Part shown: piece after piece, positions 46,840 through 55,737 of the stretch
Layout: each line of letters begins with the position of its first letter
Numbering within the stretch: the stretch's first letter is position 1
Assembly: GCF_001942305.1 (NCBI RefSeq)
Contig: NZ_MKKE01000066.1
Coordinates: forward strand, 62,001 to 126,000
DNA: 64,000 nt
Direction of reading: 5' to 3'
DNA from: Saccharomonospora sp. CUA-673
Lineage (GTDB): Bacteria; Actinomycetota; Actinomycetes; Mycobacteriales; Pseudonocardiaceae
Notes under the pieces: model-generated
Database searches by the model: none
Told to the model about the DNA's origin: nothing
Seen by the model: the letters and a program-made list of their open reading frames with translations, nothing else
Position numbers and translations under genes: made by a program

Positions 46840-47175
46840 ATGTACCCCCACCAGAACACCCCGAACGAGCCCGACCACAACCCGACCGGCAGCGGTGACG
46901 ACCACGACCGCGTGGTGATCCCGCTGCCCCGAAAAGCACCGGAAGACGATGTAGAAAACCTGCCGAAAATCGCCCCTGACCAGGACGTTTGGTGGTATGA
47001 TCAGAAGCAGAAACGCGGTGGTGACCGCCGATTCTCCGGGCATATCAACCGGGTTGGCGGCACTGAGGGTGAGCGGCTGCGTGGTGAGCTGGCCGCCGTG
47101 ATCCGCGATCTCTTGCACTGGGCCGCCGAACAGCAATCCCGCGATGAGTCTACTGAGGACGGTGAAGCCGCATGA
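46840..47175 (+). CDS. Hypothetical protein upstream of integrase
   Basis: 111-aa acidic protein, ATG 46840 after CCAGGAGG. Contains IAPDQDVWWYDQKQKRGGDR and a C-terminal helix LRGELAAVIRDLLHWAAEQQ. Position directly before the recombinase (overlapping ATGA) is where recombination directionality factors or accessory proteins are often found; there is no HTH I can see. Confidence 0.6.
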   Translation: MYPHQNTPNEPDHNPTGSGDDHDRVVIPLPRKAPEDDVENLPKIAPDQDVWWYDQKQKRGGDRRFSGHINRVGGTEGERLRGELAAVIRDLLHWAAEQQSRDESTEDGEAA

Positions 47176-49191
47176 CGACCTCGGAGGAACCCGTGGTGAA
47201 TCCCCCCGCTCCGGCGCTGACCCGACGGGCCGCGCCGGAGTCGGGACCGTCCGGGTTGTCGGACTATGCGGTCTCACCGTTGGGAATGCCCACCGCGTTG
47301 CTGCGCGACGAGGTACGGGTAGCGTTCCTCGGTCGTACGTCCACAGAGGACCAGCAAGACCCGCGTCAGTCATTGCAGCGGCAGTTGGGCAACTGCAAGA
47401 CCGCCATTCCCGAGTCCTGGGTGATCGTGGCGCACTTCTACGACGTGGAATCCGGCCGCATGGACCTCGACCAGCGTGGCCACGGGGAGAACTACGAGCG
47501 GTTCGACATCCCCATCGCCCGCGACGGCGGTATCGCCGACCTGCTGGACGAAGCAACGCACCCCGCCGCCGGTTCGACGTGGTGATCTGCGAATCCATTT
47601 CCCGCGTCGCCCGCCGCGCCTACGAAGGGCTCTCGGTCGAGCGCGAGCTAGAGAAGGCTGAGACGCCGTTGTTCGCCTCGAACGAGCCGATCACGGTGTC
47701 CGGGAGTCGGGCGCAGCGGGTGTTGCAGCGGCGGATCAACCAGTCCGTGGCCGAGTACGAAGTCCTCAACACCCTCGAACAATCGTGGGGCGGGTTGTGC
47801 ACCCACGTTCGGGAGGGCTACAACATCGGCAAACCCGCCTATGGGTACCGGGCCAAGACCTACCGGCACCCCAATCCGACCAAGGCCGCACGCGGGCACA
47901 CCAAGAGCCGCCTGGAGCCCGACGGGGAACGGGCGGAGACGGTCGCGCAGATCGCGAAGTGGCGTTACCACGAGGGATTGGGCTACGACACCATCGCCGA
48001 GCGGCTCAACGCCGATCCGGTCAAGTACCCACCGCCCGAGCCGCCCGGGAGGACGCGGGCGCGGGGTGCGTGGGGTAAGACCAGCGTCTACGAGATCCTG
48101 AAAAACCCCAAATACACCGGGTATCAGGTGTTCAACCGGCGCGCTCCCGCTCGCGGCACGGCAAGGTCAACGACCCGGTCAAATGGGTGTGGTCGCCCGA
48201 GCCGACCCACGAACCGCTGATCCCCAAGTGGATGTTCGACGAGATGACCGCCCAGCGGCAAGCCAAGCGGGGTTCGCGGGCGGGCGGCGACAAGAACGCC
48301 CACCCGGCTACACGGCGGAGCTATCTGCTGCGCGGCATGGTGCTGTGTGCCTGCGGGCGGCGGATGTTCGGCAACCAGCGACGCAACAGCGCCTACTACA
48401 TGTGCTGGCCGAGGAACAACAACCGAGGTCGCCCGGACACGTACGCAGGCCATCCCAAGACCGTCTACCTCCGCGAAGACGCGATCTTGGATGCCGTGTC
48501 GCGGTTCTTCGCTGACCGGGTGTTCGGCCAGCAGCGGCGCGGGCTGCTGGCCGCCGAGCTGGACAGCGTCGATGACCGCGAAGCCCAGCAGCGGCACGCC
48601 GAGCGGGAACGGCTGCAACGGGTGCTCGCCGACATCGCCCGGCGGCAGGACTCGATCCTGCGGCAAGCCGCCGATGGCGACCCCGACGACCCGTTCACCA
48701 AGGGCCTGCGCGGCAGCTACAACGATCTCGAAGCCCAGAAGAACGCCACGCTGGCCGCTGTCGCCGAGCTGGACGCCGCCGACGAGGCCGAGCCCGCCAA
48801 GCCCAGCGCCGACGACACCGCGCTACTCGATCACCTGCCGTACCTGGCGCTGAACCTCGCCCATGCCCCCGAAGCGCTGTTGCGGCGGCTGTTCGAGACC
48901 ACCCAACTCACGGTGGCGCTCAACGGCGACACCGACGAGGTGACCATCACGATCAAGCTGCCCGCCGACGACCTACCCCACATCGCCCAAGCGGCAGAAA
49001 GGATCACCGAAACCATGCCATCTACACACAACACGCCTGCTCAGCCAGCAGGCGCCGGGAGTGTAGATGCAGTACGTGCCCCCGGCAGGATTCGAACCTG
49101 CGACACCCGCTTTAGGAGGGAACTCATCCGGCGTGCCTGGGGTGCCTACCTGCGGCTTTGTTGTCGCTGTGTTCGCACCACGCTCCGCTAA
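47172..49191 (+). CDS. Large serine recombinase/integrase (frameshifts near 47575 and 48145)
   Basis: About 670-aa site-specific integrase. The N-terminal catalytic domain has VRVAFLGRTSTEDQQDPRQS with nucleophile Ser about 57, and VVICESISRVARRAYEGLSV. The recombinase domain follows (YEILKNPKYTGYQVF, KWMFDEMTAQRQAKRG), then a zinc ribbon (VLCACGRRMFG and YYMCW) and a coiled coil (EAQQRHAERERLQRVLADIA). Two single-C losses split the frame. The C-terminus reads directly through the tRNA-Arg fragment (GRIRTCDTRF), so the gene ends on its own attachment site. Confidence 0.88.
49077..49118 (-). other. 3' half of tRNA-Arg(CCU): probable attachment site
   Basis: On the minus strand: anticodon loop CTCCTAA (anticodon CCU), 3' anticodon stem AGCGG, T arm GCAGG-TTCGAAT-CCTGC and acceptor strand CGGGGGC-A. 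The 5' half is absent: bases upstream of the loop do not pair with AGCGG. A tRNA 3' half directly at the end of an integrase gene is the hallmark of an att site. No intact copy is visible in the window. Confidence 0.8.
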
Positions 49192-49455
49192 AGCCGCTGT
49201 TGCGGCCAGTTCGCACCATGACTCGCACCACGCGTGCAGCTGTTTCGGTATAGGCCACGCGGGCGTGGTCCGCGATCGTGGAGTGGCAGTAGATGTAGCG
49301 GCCCGCTGGGCGCGGTCCATACTGCAGGCGACCCGTTTGTCCTGGTCGCTGTCTCCTCCGTGGGCGCGCAAGTCACAATGGGGATGTCGCGGGCCTTGTC
49401 ACATCTATAGCGCCCCGAGTCCGAGGGGGCTGCTGAAGGAAACTGTGACAGTGGT
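49192..49455. other. Intergenic region between integrase and IS remnant
   Basis: 264 bases with no supported gene. Near its right end CTGCTGAAGGAAACTGTGAC (49430-49449) may be the IS3-type terminal repeat. Confidence 0.4.
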
Positions 49456-49695
49456 TTAGGCCGCCGGGGTGGCGGTGTGGCTCATGATGGTTTCGTATTC
49501 GATGGGGGTCAAGCGGCCGAGGCGGGCTTGTCTGCGGCGTCGGTGGTAGGTGCGTTCGATCCAGGTCACGATCGCGATGCGGAGCTCTTCGCGTGTGGCC
49601 CATGTGCGGCGGTTGAGCACATTGCGTTGCAGGAGGCTGAAGAAGCTCTCCATGGCGGCGTTGTCACCGGCAAGGGACTCGACGACGCATGAGTA
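49456..49695 (-). pseudogene. IS3-family transposase, C-terminal remnant
   Basis: Translation gives AGDNAAMESFFSLLQRNVLN then WATREELRIAIVTWIERTYH and RRQARLGRLTPIEYETIM, the last third of an IS3-family orfB (rve core, with the final catalytic Glu in MESFF). Homology stops near 49695 where the DUF3307-like gene begins, so the 5' part has been lost. Confidence 0.8.
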
Positions 49696-50158
49696 GTTCT
49701 GCTGTTCGGTTCGCCGTGCTGGCCGCGGTGCGCCACGCCGCACACCACGCCGGCGACTATTGGGTTCAGACCGATCATCAGCCGTCGCCAAGGGCGAGGC
49801 CGGCCGCGATGGGCAGCTGGCCTGCGCGGCGCACGTGGCCGGCTACACCGCCACCAATCTGGTCGCCATCGCCGCGGCGAACCGCGCGTTCGGCCTCGGC
49901 CTCACTGCCCGGGGCATTGCGTTGGGCGAGCTGGTGTCGGCCGTGACGCACTATGCCGCCGACCGGCGCGAGCACGGCCTTCTTCCCCGTGCTGCCCGCC
50001 GTCTCGGCAAAGGCGGGTTCCTCGACAGGGGAGGCGCCCCGTTGCTTGACCAGGCCTGGCACCACGTCGCGAACGCGATCTCCGCCGGCATCACGGCCAC
50101 TGCCTCCCCGGAACCCACTCTGCGAGGAGTTGAGCAGCCCTGTGTTCACCGCAACTGA
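49689..50158 (+). CDS. DUF3307-like protein (frameshifted near 49785)
   Basis: About 156 aa. ATG 49689. VRHAAHHAGDYWVQTDHQ, then after a missing base AVAKGEAGRDGQLACAAHVA, with hydrophobic stretches (YTATNLVAIAAANRAFGLGL). The H-x3-D-x2-Q-T motif is typical of DUF3307 and related phage/element proteins of unknown function. Its start lies at the junction with the IS remnant, so the N-terminus may be altered. Followed by a GTG start for the methyltransferase inside its last codons. Confidence 0.6.
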
Positions 50159-51103
50159 TCTGTTCTGTGGCGCGGGCGGCTCGTCCGAGGGGTTGCGGCG
50201 GGCCGGGTGGCAGGTGGCCATCGCCGCGAACCACTGGGACACCGCCGTGGCCACGCACCAGGCCAACCACCCCGACACCGAGCACCGATCCGAGGGGCTG
50301 GCCGAGGTGGACTGGCGCACGTTCCCGTCCACGACGCTGCTGTGGGCCTCGCCCTCGTGCGTGTGGCACGCCCGCTCCGGCGGCCGCAAAGCCGCCAGCG
50401 CCGCGTCCGAGTGGCGCCGCGACACCCCGGGGGCGATCGACCGTGCCTCCGCGTTCGCCGTCATCGAGGCGGCCGAGGTGCACCGCTATCCGGCGATTGT
50501 CGTGGAGAACGTCCCGGAGTTTCAGGACTGGACGCTGTATCCCTGGTGGCTCGCCGGACTGCGCCACCTCGCTACCGCACCGAAACCCGGGTGCTCGATG
50601 CCGCCGACTTCGGCCACGCCCAACACCGCCGCCGGTGGTTCCTCGTCGCCACCCGCGACGCCCGCGTGGACCTCACACCGCCGGCGCCGACGTTCGTGCC
50701 CGCCACCGACGTGCTCGACGAGCACCTCGGAAAACGGGTCACACGGCGGCTCTACGTCGCCGACCAGATCGAGGCGATCACCGACCCGGATGTGCCCCAC
50801 CTGGTCACCTACCGCCGCCACGCCCGCCCGCGGCGGGCCGACCAGCACCGGCTGGCCACCATCACCGCCGGCGGCAACCACCACGCCGTCGCCACCGTGA
50901 CCAGTGATGGCACCGCCTGGCACCGCATGCTCACCAACCGCGAATGCGCCCGCGCCCAGGGTTTCGACGACGAGCACGTGTTCGTCGGGAAAGCCGCCGA
51001 GGTCAAACGCCAGATCGGCAACGCCGTGCCCACCAACATTGCCGCCTGGCTCGGAACCCGCGTCGCCGACGCCCTCACCACCACCACGCACTGGGCCGCA
51101 TGA
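50142..51103 (+). CDS. DNA (cytosine-5) methyltransferase (frameshifted near 50573)
   Basis: About 320-aa C5 methyltransferase. SAM motif I DLFCGAGGSSEGLRRAG, motif IV SPSCVWHARSGG (catalytic Cys in PSC where PCQ is usual), motif VI VVENVPEF, motif VIII AQHRRRWFLVATRD, and motif X QIGNAVPTNIA. The frame breaks after GLRHL near 50573; one added G gives GLRHLGYRTETRVLDAADFG. GTG 50142 is chosen because it gives the full motif I. No cognate restriction enzyme is evident, so it is probably an orphan methylase protecting the element. Confidence 0.85.
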
Positions 51104-51149
51104 CCGCGGCCACCAAAACCCCGCAACCACGTCTCTCCGAGGAGGTTCG

Positions 51150-51605
51150 ATGTCTCGTCACCACATTGCCGACACCGCCGACTGCCTGTTGTTCGGCTAC
51201 AGCAACGGGTGGCACATCCTGCTGGTGCGCCGCCGCTGGGAACCGTATGCCGGCCGGTGGGCCATCCCCGGCGGTTACATCGAAAAGGGCGAGAGCTCCG
51301 AGCTCGCCGCACGCCGCGAGCTCAACGAGGAAACCAACATCGCCTGCAACACCCTGTGCTTCGTGGGCCACTACGACGCCCCCGGGCGTGACCCGCGCGG
51401 CAACGTCGCCAGCGATGCCTGGTGGGGCATCGTGCCCGCACTCGGCGGCATCGGCGGCTGCCCCACGCCGGAACCGGCCGACGACGCCGCCGACGCCCGA
51501 TGGTGGCACATCGACCGACTCCCGCCGACGGCGTTCGACCACGGGGCGATCATTGCCGACGCTGTTGCGCAGCTGCGCGGCCGACACCACCAGGAGATGC
51601 GATGA
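51150..51605 (+). CDS. NUDIX hydrolase
   Basis: 151 aa; NUDIX box GGYIEKGESSELAARRELNE then ETNI (N replaces the usual G near the end). ATG 51150 after GAGGAGG. Hydrolyses nucleoside diphosphate derivatives; substrate unknown. Its stop overlaps the next start, so it is part of an operon with the methyltransferase and the HNH gene. Confidence 0.85.
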   Translation: MSRHHIADTADCLLFGYSNGWHILLVRRRWEPYAGRWAIPGGYIEKGESSELAARRELNEETNIACNTLCFVGHYDAPGRDPRGNVASDAWWGIVPALGGIGGCPTPEPADDAADARWWHIDRLPPTAFDHGAIIADAVAQLRGRHHQEMR

Positions 51606-52228
51606 ACAAGAAGCTCGTCACCGCCCTCACCACGCTCGTCGTGGCCGCCGGCGCTACGTCTACACCGGGGCCGATCTCCCGTTCGCACAGTCCGACACAC
51701 CCGCCTCCGAAGCCGCGCCCGCGGCGGGCGGGGCGGACTTGTCCGAACTGACTGTCGCCCCGGAAGACACCGGCGCCACTACGACCGCGAGGACTGGCCC
51801 CACTGGTCCAGCGTGGGCGAGGGGTGCGATGCCCGCGATGCCGCGCTGAAAGCCCACGGCCGGAACGTCACCGTCGGCGACGACTGCGCCGTGTCCGGGG
51901 AATGGACCAGCATCTACGACGGCGAAACCGTCACCGACGCCTCCGAACTGGACGTCGACCACTGGGTACCGCTGGCCGAGGTCGCCCGCTCCGCGCCCGC
52001 GACTGGACCGAAAACGAGCGCGAGGCCTACGCCAACGACCCCGACGTCCTCGTCCCCGTCACGGCCAGCTCCAACCGGTCCAAGGGCGATCAGGACCCGG
52101 CCACGTGGCTGCCCGAACAGGACCGCTGCGGCTACGTCACCACCTGGATCCAGATCAAGCAGCGCTACGAACTCACCGTCGACCAGGCCGAGCACGAGGC
52201 CCTCGCCAGCGTCCTCAAACGCTGCTGA
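51602..52228 (+). CDS. Secreted HNH (DUF1524-type) nuclease, frameshifts near 51650, 51780, 51998
   Basis: About 209-aa protein. A signal peptide MNKKLVTALTTLVVAAG is followed by YVYTGADLPFAQSD, HYDREDWPHW, then AVSGEWTSIYDGETV, DVDHWVPLAEVARSG and ARDWTENEREAYAND, NRSKGDQDPATWLPEQDRC. The DHWVPL and N-RSKGD-x-D-P-x-x-WLP set is the His-Asn nuclease core of this family. Each of three breaks is one missing G or C. Likely extracellular or wall-associated DNase. Confidence 0.75.
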
Positions 52229-52406
52229 CCCGCCAAGAGGCACCGACAACAGTGGTCTGCCCCGGACAGGCAGACCACCGCGATTCGACACGGTGACGTT
52301 TCACCAGGCCCGTCCGGGCCTTCTCGGGGGCTGCGCCGCAACCGACCGGCGCAGCCCCCGACGCGTCTCCGCACAACCCCACATACCCGACGAGGAAGGA
52401 AACCTG

Positions 52407-53009
52407 ATGGACGTGACCCTGGGTGCCGCGCGGTTGGCCGACGGCGAGGTCGCGGACGCGGTCGTTCGGGTCGACTGGACTGAACATCAGCGCCGTCTCG
52501 CCTGCGGTCTGACGGCCGTCACCGACCTGCATGCCCTCGATCGACTACTCACCTTCCCGTTGCATGAACTCGTCTCGTGGCCGGACCTGACACCGGACGA
52601 CGCCAGGGTGCTGAAGGCTCTGCCCGAAGGGGCCGTCGAGTTCACTGAGACCGGAGTTCGGCGGGTCTTCGCGCCCGCCGCCGACGTCGATGTCGTCATC
52701 GCCCGCGCATCCCGGTGGCAGACCGGGCTGCGCAAAGCCGCCGCGTTCGCCCCGTTCGCCCGCCGCGTGCTGCTGTTGCCCAGGGCCCCCCGAGCGCTCC
52801 ACAGCAGGTTGTGGGAGGCGGACATGCTCGGCGTCGGCGTCCGAATCGGCACACTCACCGAGTTCGACGAAGTGCTGCCACCGGCACCCTGGAAACGCCG
52901 ATTCGTGAAAGCAGCCGGCTGGCGATTCCGTGAACGAGCCTATGCAGCCTGGCGTTCCGCCCAGCCAACGCAATGCGAGAGACCAGCCCTTGTCAGCCCC
53001 CGGCCGTAG
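52407..53009 (+). CDS. Hypothetical protein of accessory region
   Basis: 200 aa, ATG 52407 after GAGGAAGGA. Segments LACGLTAVTDLHALDRLLTF, FAPAADVDVVIARASRWQTG and RRFVKAAGWRFRERAYAAWR; no domain I recognise. Same strand as the NUDIX and HNH genes. Confidence 0.6.
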   Translation: MDVTLGAARLADGEVADAVVRVDWTEHQRRLACGLTAVTDLHALDRLLTFPLHELVSWPDLTPDDARVLKALPEGAVEFTETGVRRVFAPAADVDVVIARASRWQTGLRKAAAFAPFARRVLLLPRAPRALHSRLWEADMLGVGVRIGTLTEFDEVLPPAPWKRRFVKAAGWRFRERAYAAWRSAQPTQCERPALVSPRP

Positions 53010-53048
53010 GCTTCGTGCTGCGGCCAGCACACGCAGGGAAGGGGACGA

Positions 53049-53345
53049 ATGAGCACGGTGTGGGTCAAGACAGAGCGGACAGCGATCCGTGCGGACGAGA
53101 TCATCTCGATCTCAGAACACCAGGACAGTCTTTCTGTGACCACGACGGAGCAGATGGGTGCTTTCGCCCATGGAGAGGGCGATCTTCGGCACCGACGACA
53201 CCGCGTGTGCAAGGTCGCTGACCTCGATATCGACGACGCGGTCACCTACCTCGCCACTCGGATCGGGCACGCAGCAGCAACCGGCCACGGAGCGATCATC
53301 GAGTACCACGACGGAGACCTCCGGACCATCAACGTCTCCCGGTGA
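53049..53345 (+). CDS. Hypothetical small protein
   Basis: 98 aa, ATG 53049 after GAAGGGGACG. Sequence MSTVWVKTERTAIRADEIIS... suggests a small beta-rich fold; family not recognised. Last gene before a strong terminator. Confidence 0.6.
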   Translation: MSTVWVKTERTAIRADEIISISEHQDSLSVTTTEQMGAFAHGEGDLRHRRHRVCKVADLDIDDAVTYLATRIGHAAATGHGAIIEYHDGDLRTINVSR

Positions 53346-53391
53346 CCTCACTCTGACCGCGCAGTTGATCGGTGGCGCGCGCGTGCACGTC

Positions 53392-53435
53392 AAAGGGCCC
53401 TTCCTCGGCAGCACGCCGAGGAAGGGCCCTTTTTT
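53392..53435. terminator. Rho-independent terminator
   Basis: 18-bp arms AAAGGGCCCTTCCTCGGC and complement around AGCAC, followed by a T-run. Lies between two convergent genes and can act in both directions (AAA on the left arm). Confidence 0.9.
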
Positions 53436-53450
53436 GCGTTCTTGGCCAGG

Positions 53451-53660
53451 CTATTCGTGGCCATCTCGGCGTCGGATCTCGAAGACGATGTCGTCGACGT
53501 CCGCTCCAGCCTCAACCGCGGCGAGCGCTTCCTGCATCGCCGGATGTACCTGGTCCCGCATGATCCTGAAGATCTGATCTGGAGTCAGCCCCCTGTCCGA
53601 GAGCATCGCTCCGATCCTGGCGTTCTCGGCGGCGATGGCCGCCTCCGATTCGGCGGTCAT
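53451..53660 (-). CDS. Hypothetical 69-aa protein in the higBA operon
   Basis: Sequence MTAESEAAIAAENARIGAML...DIVFEIRRRDGHE, helical and acidic. ATG 53660 overlaps the higA stop (ATGA), so it is translationally coupled as third gene of the toxin-antitoxin operon. Function unknown; a possible chaperone-like or accessory partner. Confidence 0.6.
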   Translation of the reverse strand: MTAESEAAIAAENARIGAMLSDRGLTPDQIFRIMRDQVHPAMQEALAAVEAGADVDDIVFEIRRRDGHE

Positions 53661-53956
53661 GCCGAGATCGGGTGGATGGCCTCGAGCTTGTCGCCGAGCT
53701 CATCACGGGCGGTCTCGCGGTCGTAGAGCTCCTGCAACCCGGTCCAGAACCCCTCGGACATGTTGAAGAATCGCGACAGGCGCAGTCCGGTGTCGGCGGT
53801 GATGCTGCGAGTTCCGGCGATGATCTGCGACAGGCGTGTCTGATCGACTCCGATCTCCTTCGCGAGCCGGTACGGGGTGATGCCCATCGGGTCGAGGAAC
53901 TCCTCCTTGAGGATCTCGCCGGGGTGCACCGGCGGCATGGTTGGCGTGCTGGTCAT
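53657..53956 (-). CDS. higA: HigA-type antitoxin (XRE HTH)
   Basis: 99 aa starting at ATG 53956. MPPVHPGEILKEEFLDPMGI, PYRLAKEIGVDQTRLSQIIA and GTRSITADTGLRLSRFFNMS are the HigA/VapI N-terminus and HTH, with EGFWTGLQELYDRE after. Binds and neutralises HigB and represses the operon through the dyads upstream of higB. Confidence 0.92.
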   Translation of the reverse strand: MTSTPTMPPVHPGEILKEEFLDPMGITPYRLAKEIGVDQTRLSQIIAGTRSITADTGLRLSRFFNMSEGFWTGLQELYDRETARDELGDKLEAIHPISA

Positions 53957-53966
53957 GTCTCCCTCG

Positions 53967-54245
53967 CTAGTGGTAGTCGACGATCTCGACGTGCTCGGGG
54001 CCGCTGTCGGTCCAGGTGAAGCAGATGCGCCACTGGTCGTTGATGCGAATGCTGTGTTGTCCGGCGCGGTCGCCGCGTAGTTGTTCGAGTCGGTTGCCAG
54101 GCGGGACGCGAAGGTCGTCGAGCTGGCCTGCCTTGTCGAGCATCGCGAGCTTGGACCAGGCACGGCGTCGCACGTCGGGTGGCAGTCGGGTGTCGCGACG
54201 CCGCCAGATCTTCTCGGTGCTCTTGTTCCCGAACGATCGGATCAT
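53967..54245 (-). CDS. higB: HigB-type mRNA interferase toxin (RelE superfamily)
   Basis: 92 aa, start ATG 54245. MIRSFGNKSTEKIWRRRD, ARRKL-like helix RRAWSKLAMLDKAGQLDDLR, PPGNRLEQLRGDRAGQHSIR and INDQWRICFTWTDSGPEHVE are standard HigB blocks. The toxin precedes the antitoxin, the usual HigBA order, reversed from most TA loci. Confidence 0.92.
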   Translation of the reverse strand: MIRSFGNKSTEKIWRRRDTRLPPDVRRRAWSKLAMLDKAGQLDDLRVPPGNRLEQLRGDRAGQHSIRINDQWRICFTWTDSGPEHVEIVDYH

Positions 54246-54257
54246 GACGCCCTACTG

Positions 54258-54295
54258 GTGAACTTCACAAGTACTAACGTACTCCACTACTAGTG
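54258..54295. promoter_or_regulatory. Palindrome cluster: HigA operator
   Basis: Three dyads in 38 bases directly upstream of higB: GTGAACTTCAC (54258-54268), AGTAC-TAAC-GTACT (54270-54283) and CACTA-C-TAGTG (54285-54295). Fits autorepression by the HigA/HigB complex. Confidence 0.65.
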
Positions 54296-54367
54296 AGACT
54301 CGCAAGCATCGCCATGGCGCCGCGGGAGGGGCCGTTCTGCGTGGTGAACTGACCTCGGGACTGTTCA

Positions 54368-55169
54368 TCAAACGGTCACGATGTGAACGTCGAGCCAGGG
54401 CTGTCCTGTCGTCGCGTGTGGCTTCGTTCGCTTGGTGGCGGGGTTTTTGCAGCGCTCCGTGGCGGTCTTGTTGCCGCGATCACGCAGGACTGGCTGCAGG
54501 TAGGTGTCGCGGTCTGAACCGAGAGGGGTGCGCCCGGTCGGGGCCGTTTGGATCGCTGCCGCTACGTCAGAGTCCGAAGCTCCGCCGCTGACGAGGATCA
54601 CGATGCCGAGGCCGATGAGAACGATGGGGAAGAGGATGTGCTCCCAGCGTTCGAGCACTTCGGCGATCGGGGGGCGGGTGGCGACGAACTTTGCCAGGGC
54701 CACCAGGACCGCGACGAGCGCGAGGAAGACGATGCAGTAGGCGACTACTGCGAGAGGTTCCACGCTGAGGAAGACAGGGGTGTAGACGCCGATGTTGTCG
54801 CCGCCGTTGGCAAGGGTGACGCCTGCGACTGTCCACACGCCGACCTTCTTGCCGGCAACCTTGGCCTCGTCGTCATCGTCGTCATCGTCTCCGCGCCAGG
54901 CCTGCCATGCGGCCCAGAGGCCGAGGCCCAGAGGGATGAGACCGAAGTACGGGATGGCTGCCGAGGGCAGGAATGCTCCGGCGCCGATGGTCACCAGGAC
55001 CGCGGCACCGAGGATGCCGGCGAATCCGAGGTACTGGCCGGCCAGAATGCGGGCGGTAGTGCCGCGCTGGCCTGCCCCTCGCGCGAAGAAGAGGGAGAGC
55101 ACGATGATGTCGTCGATGTTGGTCGCTGCGAACAGGCCCATCGCCTGCAAGACCGAGGTGAGGATCATG
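54368..55169 (-). CDS. cadD: CadD-family cadmium resistance transporter
   Basis: 266-aa membrane protein. ATG 55169 (MILTSVLQAMGLFAATNIDD). Hydrophobic segments with the CadD marks FAATNIDDIIVLSLFFA and TVAGVTLANGGDNIGVYTP, both carrying acidic metal-binding residues, and a cytoplasmic acidic run DDDDDDDE. Family proteins are about 200 aa and end near GLGIVILVSGG; here about 50 extra, uncharacterised residues follow, perhaps from a lost stop or rearrangement. Overlaps cmtR by five bases in the same operon. Confidence 0.85.
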
Positions 55170-55524
55170 CGCCCTCCCCAGCTGCGTCGCATCCGGGAAG
55201 CGAGCAGGCGGGATCGATGCACGGGGCGTCTTCGTCCACTGCCAGGGTGGCATCGACCAGTGCCGTCAGCGCCTGCGCCAGGTGCGAATCGGCGATCTCA
55301 TATCGTGTCCGACGACCCTCGGGCTCGGAGACGACGATCCCGCAATCGCGCAGGCATGCCAGGTGGTTGGACACGTTCGGGCGTGTCAGGTCCAGATCTC
55401 GGGCCAGTTCCGCCGGGTAGGCGGGATGGTCGAGCAGGGTCAAGATGATCCGGGATCGAGTGGGGTCGGCCAGTGCACGACCCAGGCGGTTCATCACGTC
55501 GAGACGCGAAGCAATAGTCAGCAT
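55165..55524 (-). CDS. cmtR: CmtR-type Cd/Pb-sensing repressor
   Basis: 119-aa ArsR/SmtB-family repressor. The HTH is LARDLDLTRPNVSNHLACLR. Cysteines at 57, 61 and 102 fall at the same positions as the metal ligands of Mycobacterium tuberculosis CmtR. Start ATG 55524: a -10 TATAGT (55532-55537, minus strand) leaves no room for a leader, so the mRNA is probably leaderless. First gene of cmtR-cadD. Confidence 0.92.
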   Translation of the reverse strand: MLTIASRLDVMNRLGRALADPTRSRIILTLLDHPAYPAELARDLDLTRPNVSNHLACLRDCGIVVSEPEGRRTRYEIADSHLAQALTALVDATLAVDEDAPCIDPACSLPGCDAAGEGA

Positions 55525-55531
55525 GGACTGA

Positions 55532-55555
55532 ACTATACAGCGCGCACTGAACACT
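55532..55555 (-). promoter_or_regulatory. Leaderless cmtR promoter with TTCAGT repeat
   Basis: Minus strand: TTCAGTGCGCGCTG then TATAGT (-10), followed by TTCAGTCC and ATG 55524. The -10 ends eight bases before the ATG. The repeated TTCAGT may be the repressor half-site. Confidence 0.55.
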
Positions 55556-55737
55556 CGGTCACAGGCGTCAGCCCAGATCGCATGCCCGTAAGGGGAACCC
55601 CCACTGAGACAGCACCGCCCGGCCGATACTGACGCGAGACGAAGCCACGAGCTGGCGTTCCGCTGACCAGGGTTGTCTCAGATACCTGGTACGGTGAAAC
55701 TCTCACTGAGGGGTGGCTAACCGTTACACTGCCGATC

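Noticed and set aside
49077..49118. Complete tRNA gene.
   Set aside because: Only the 3' half is present; no D arm, no 5' acceptor strand and no 5' anticodon stem.
49067..49459. Open frame starting MQYVPPAGFEPATPALGG.
   Set aside because: GFEPATP is the known false translation of tRNA 3' halves; the frame crosses the att fragment.
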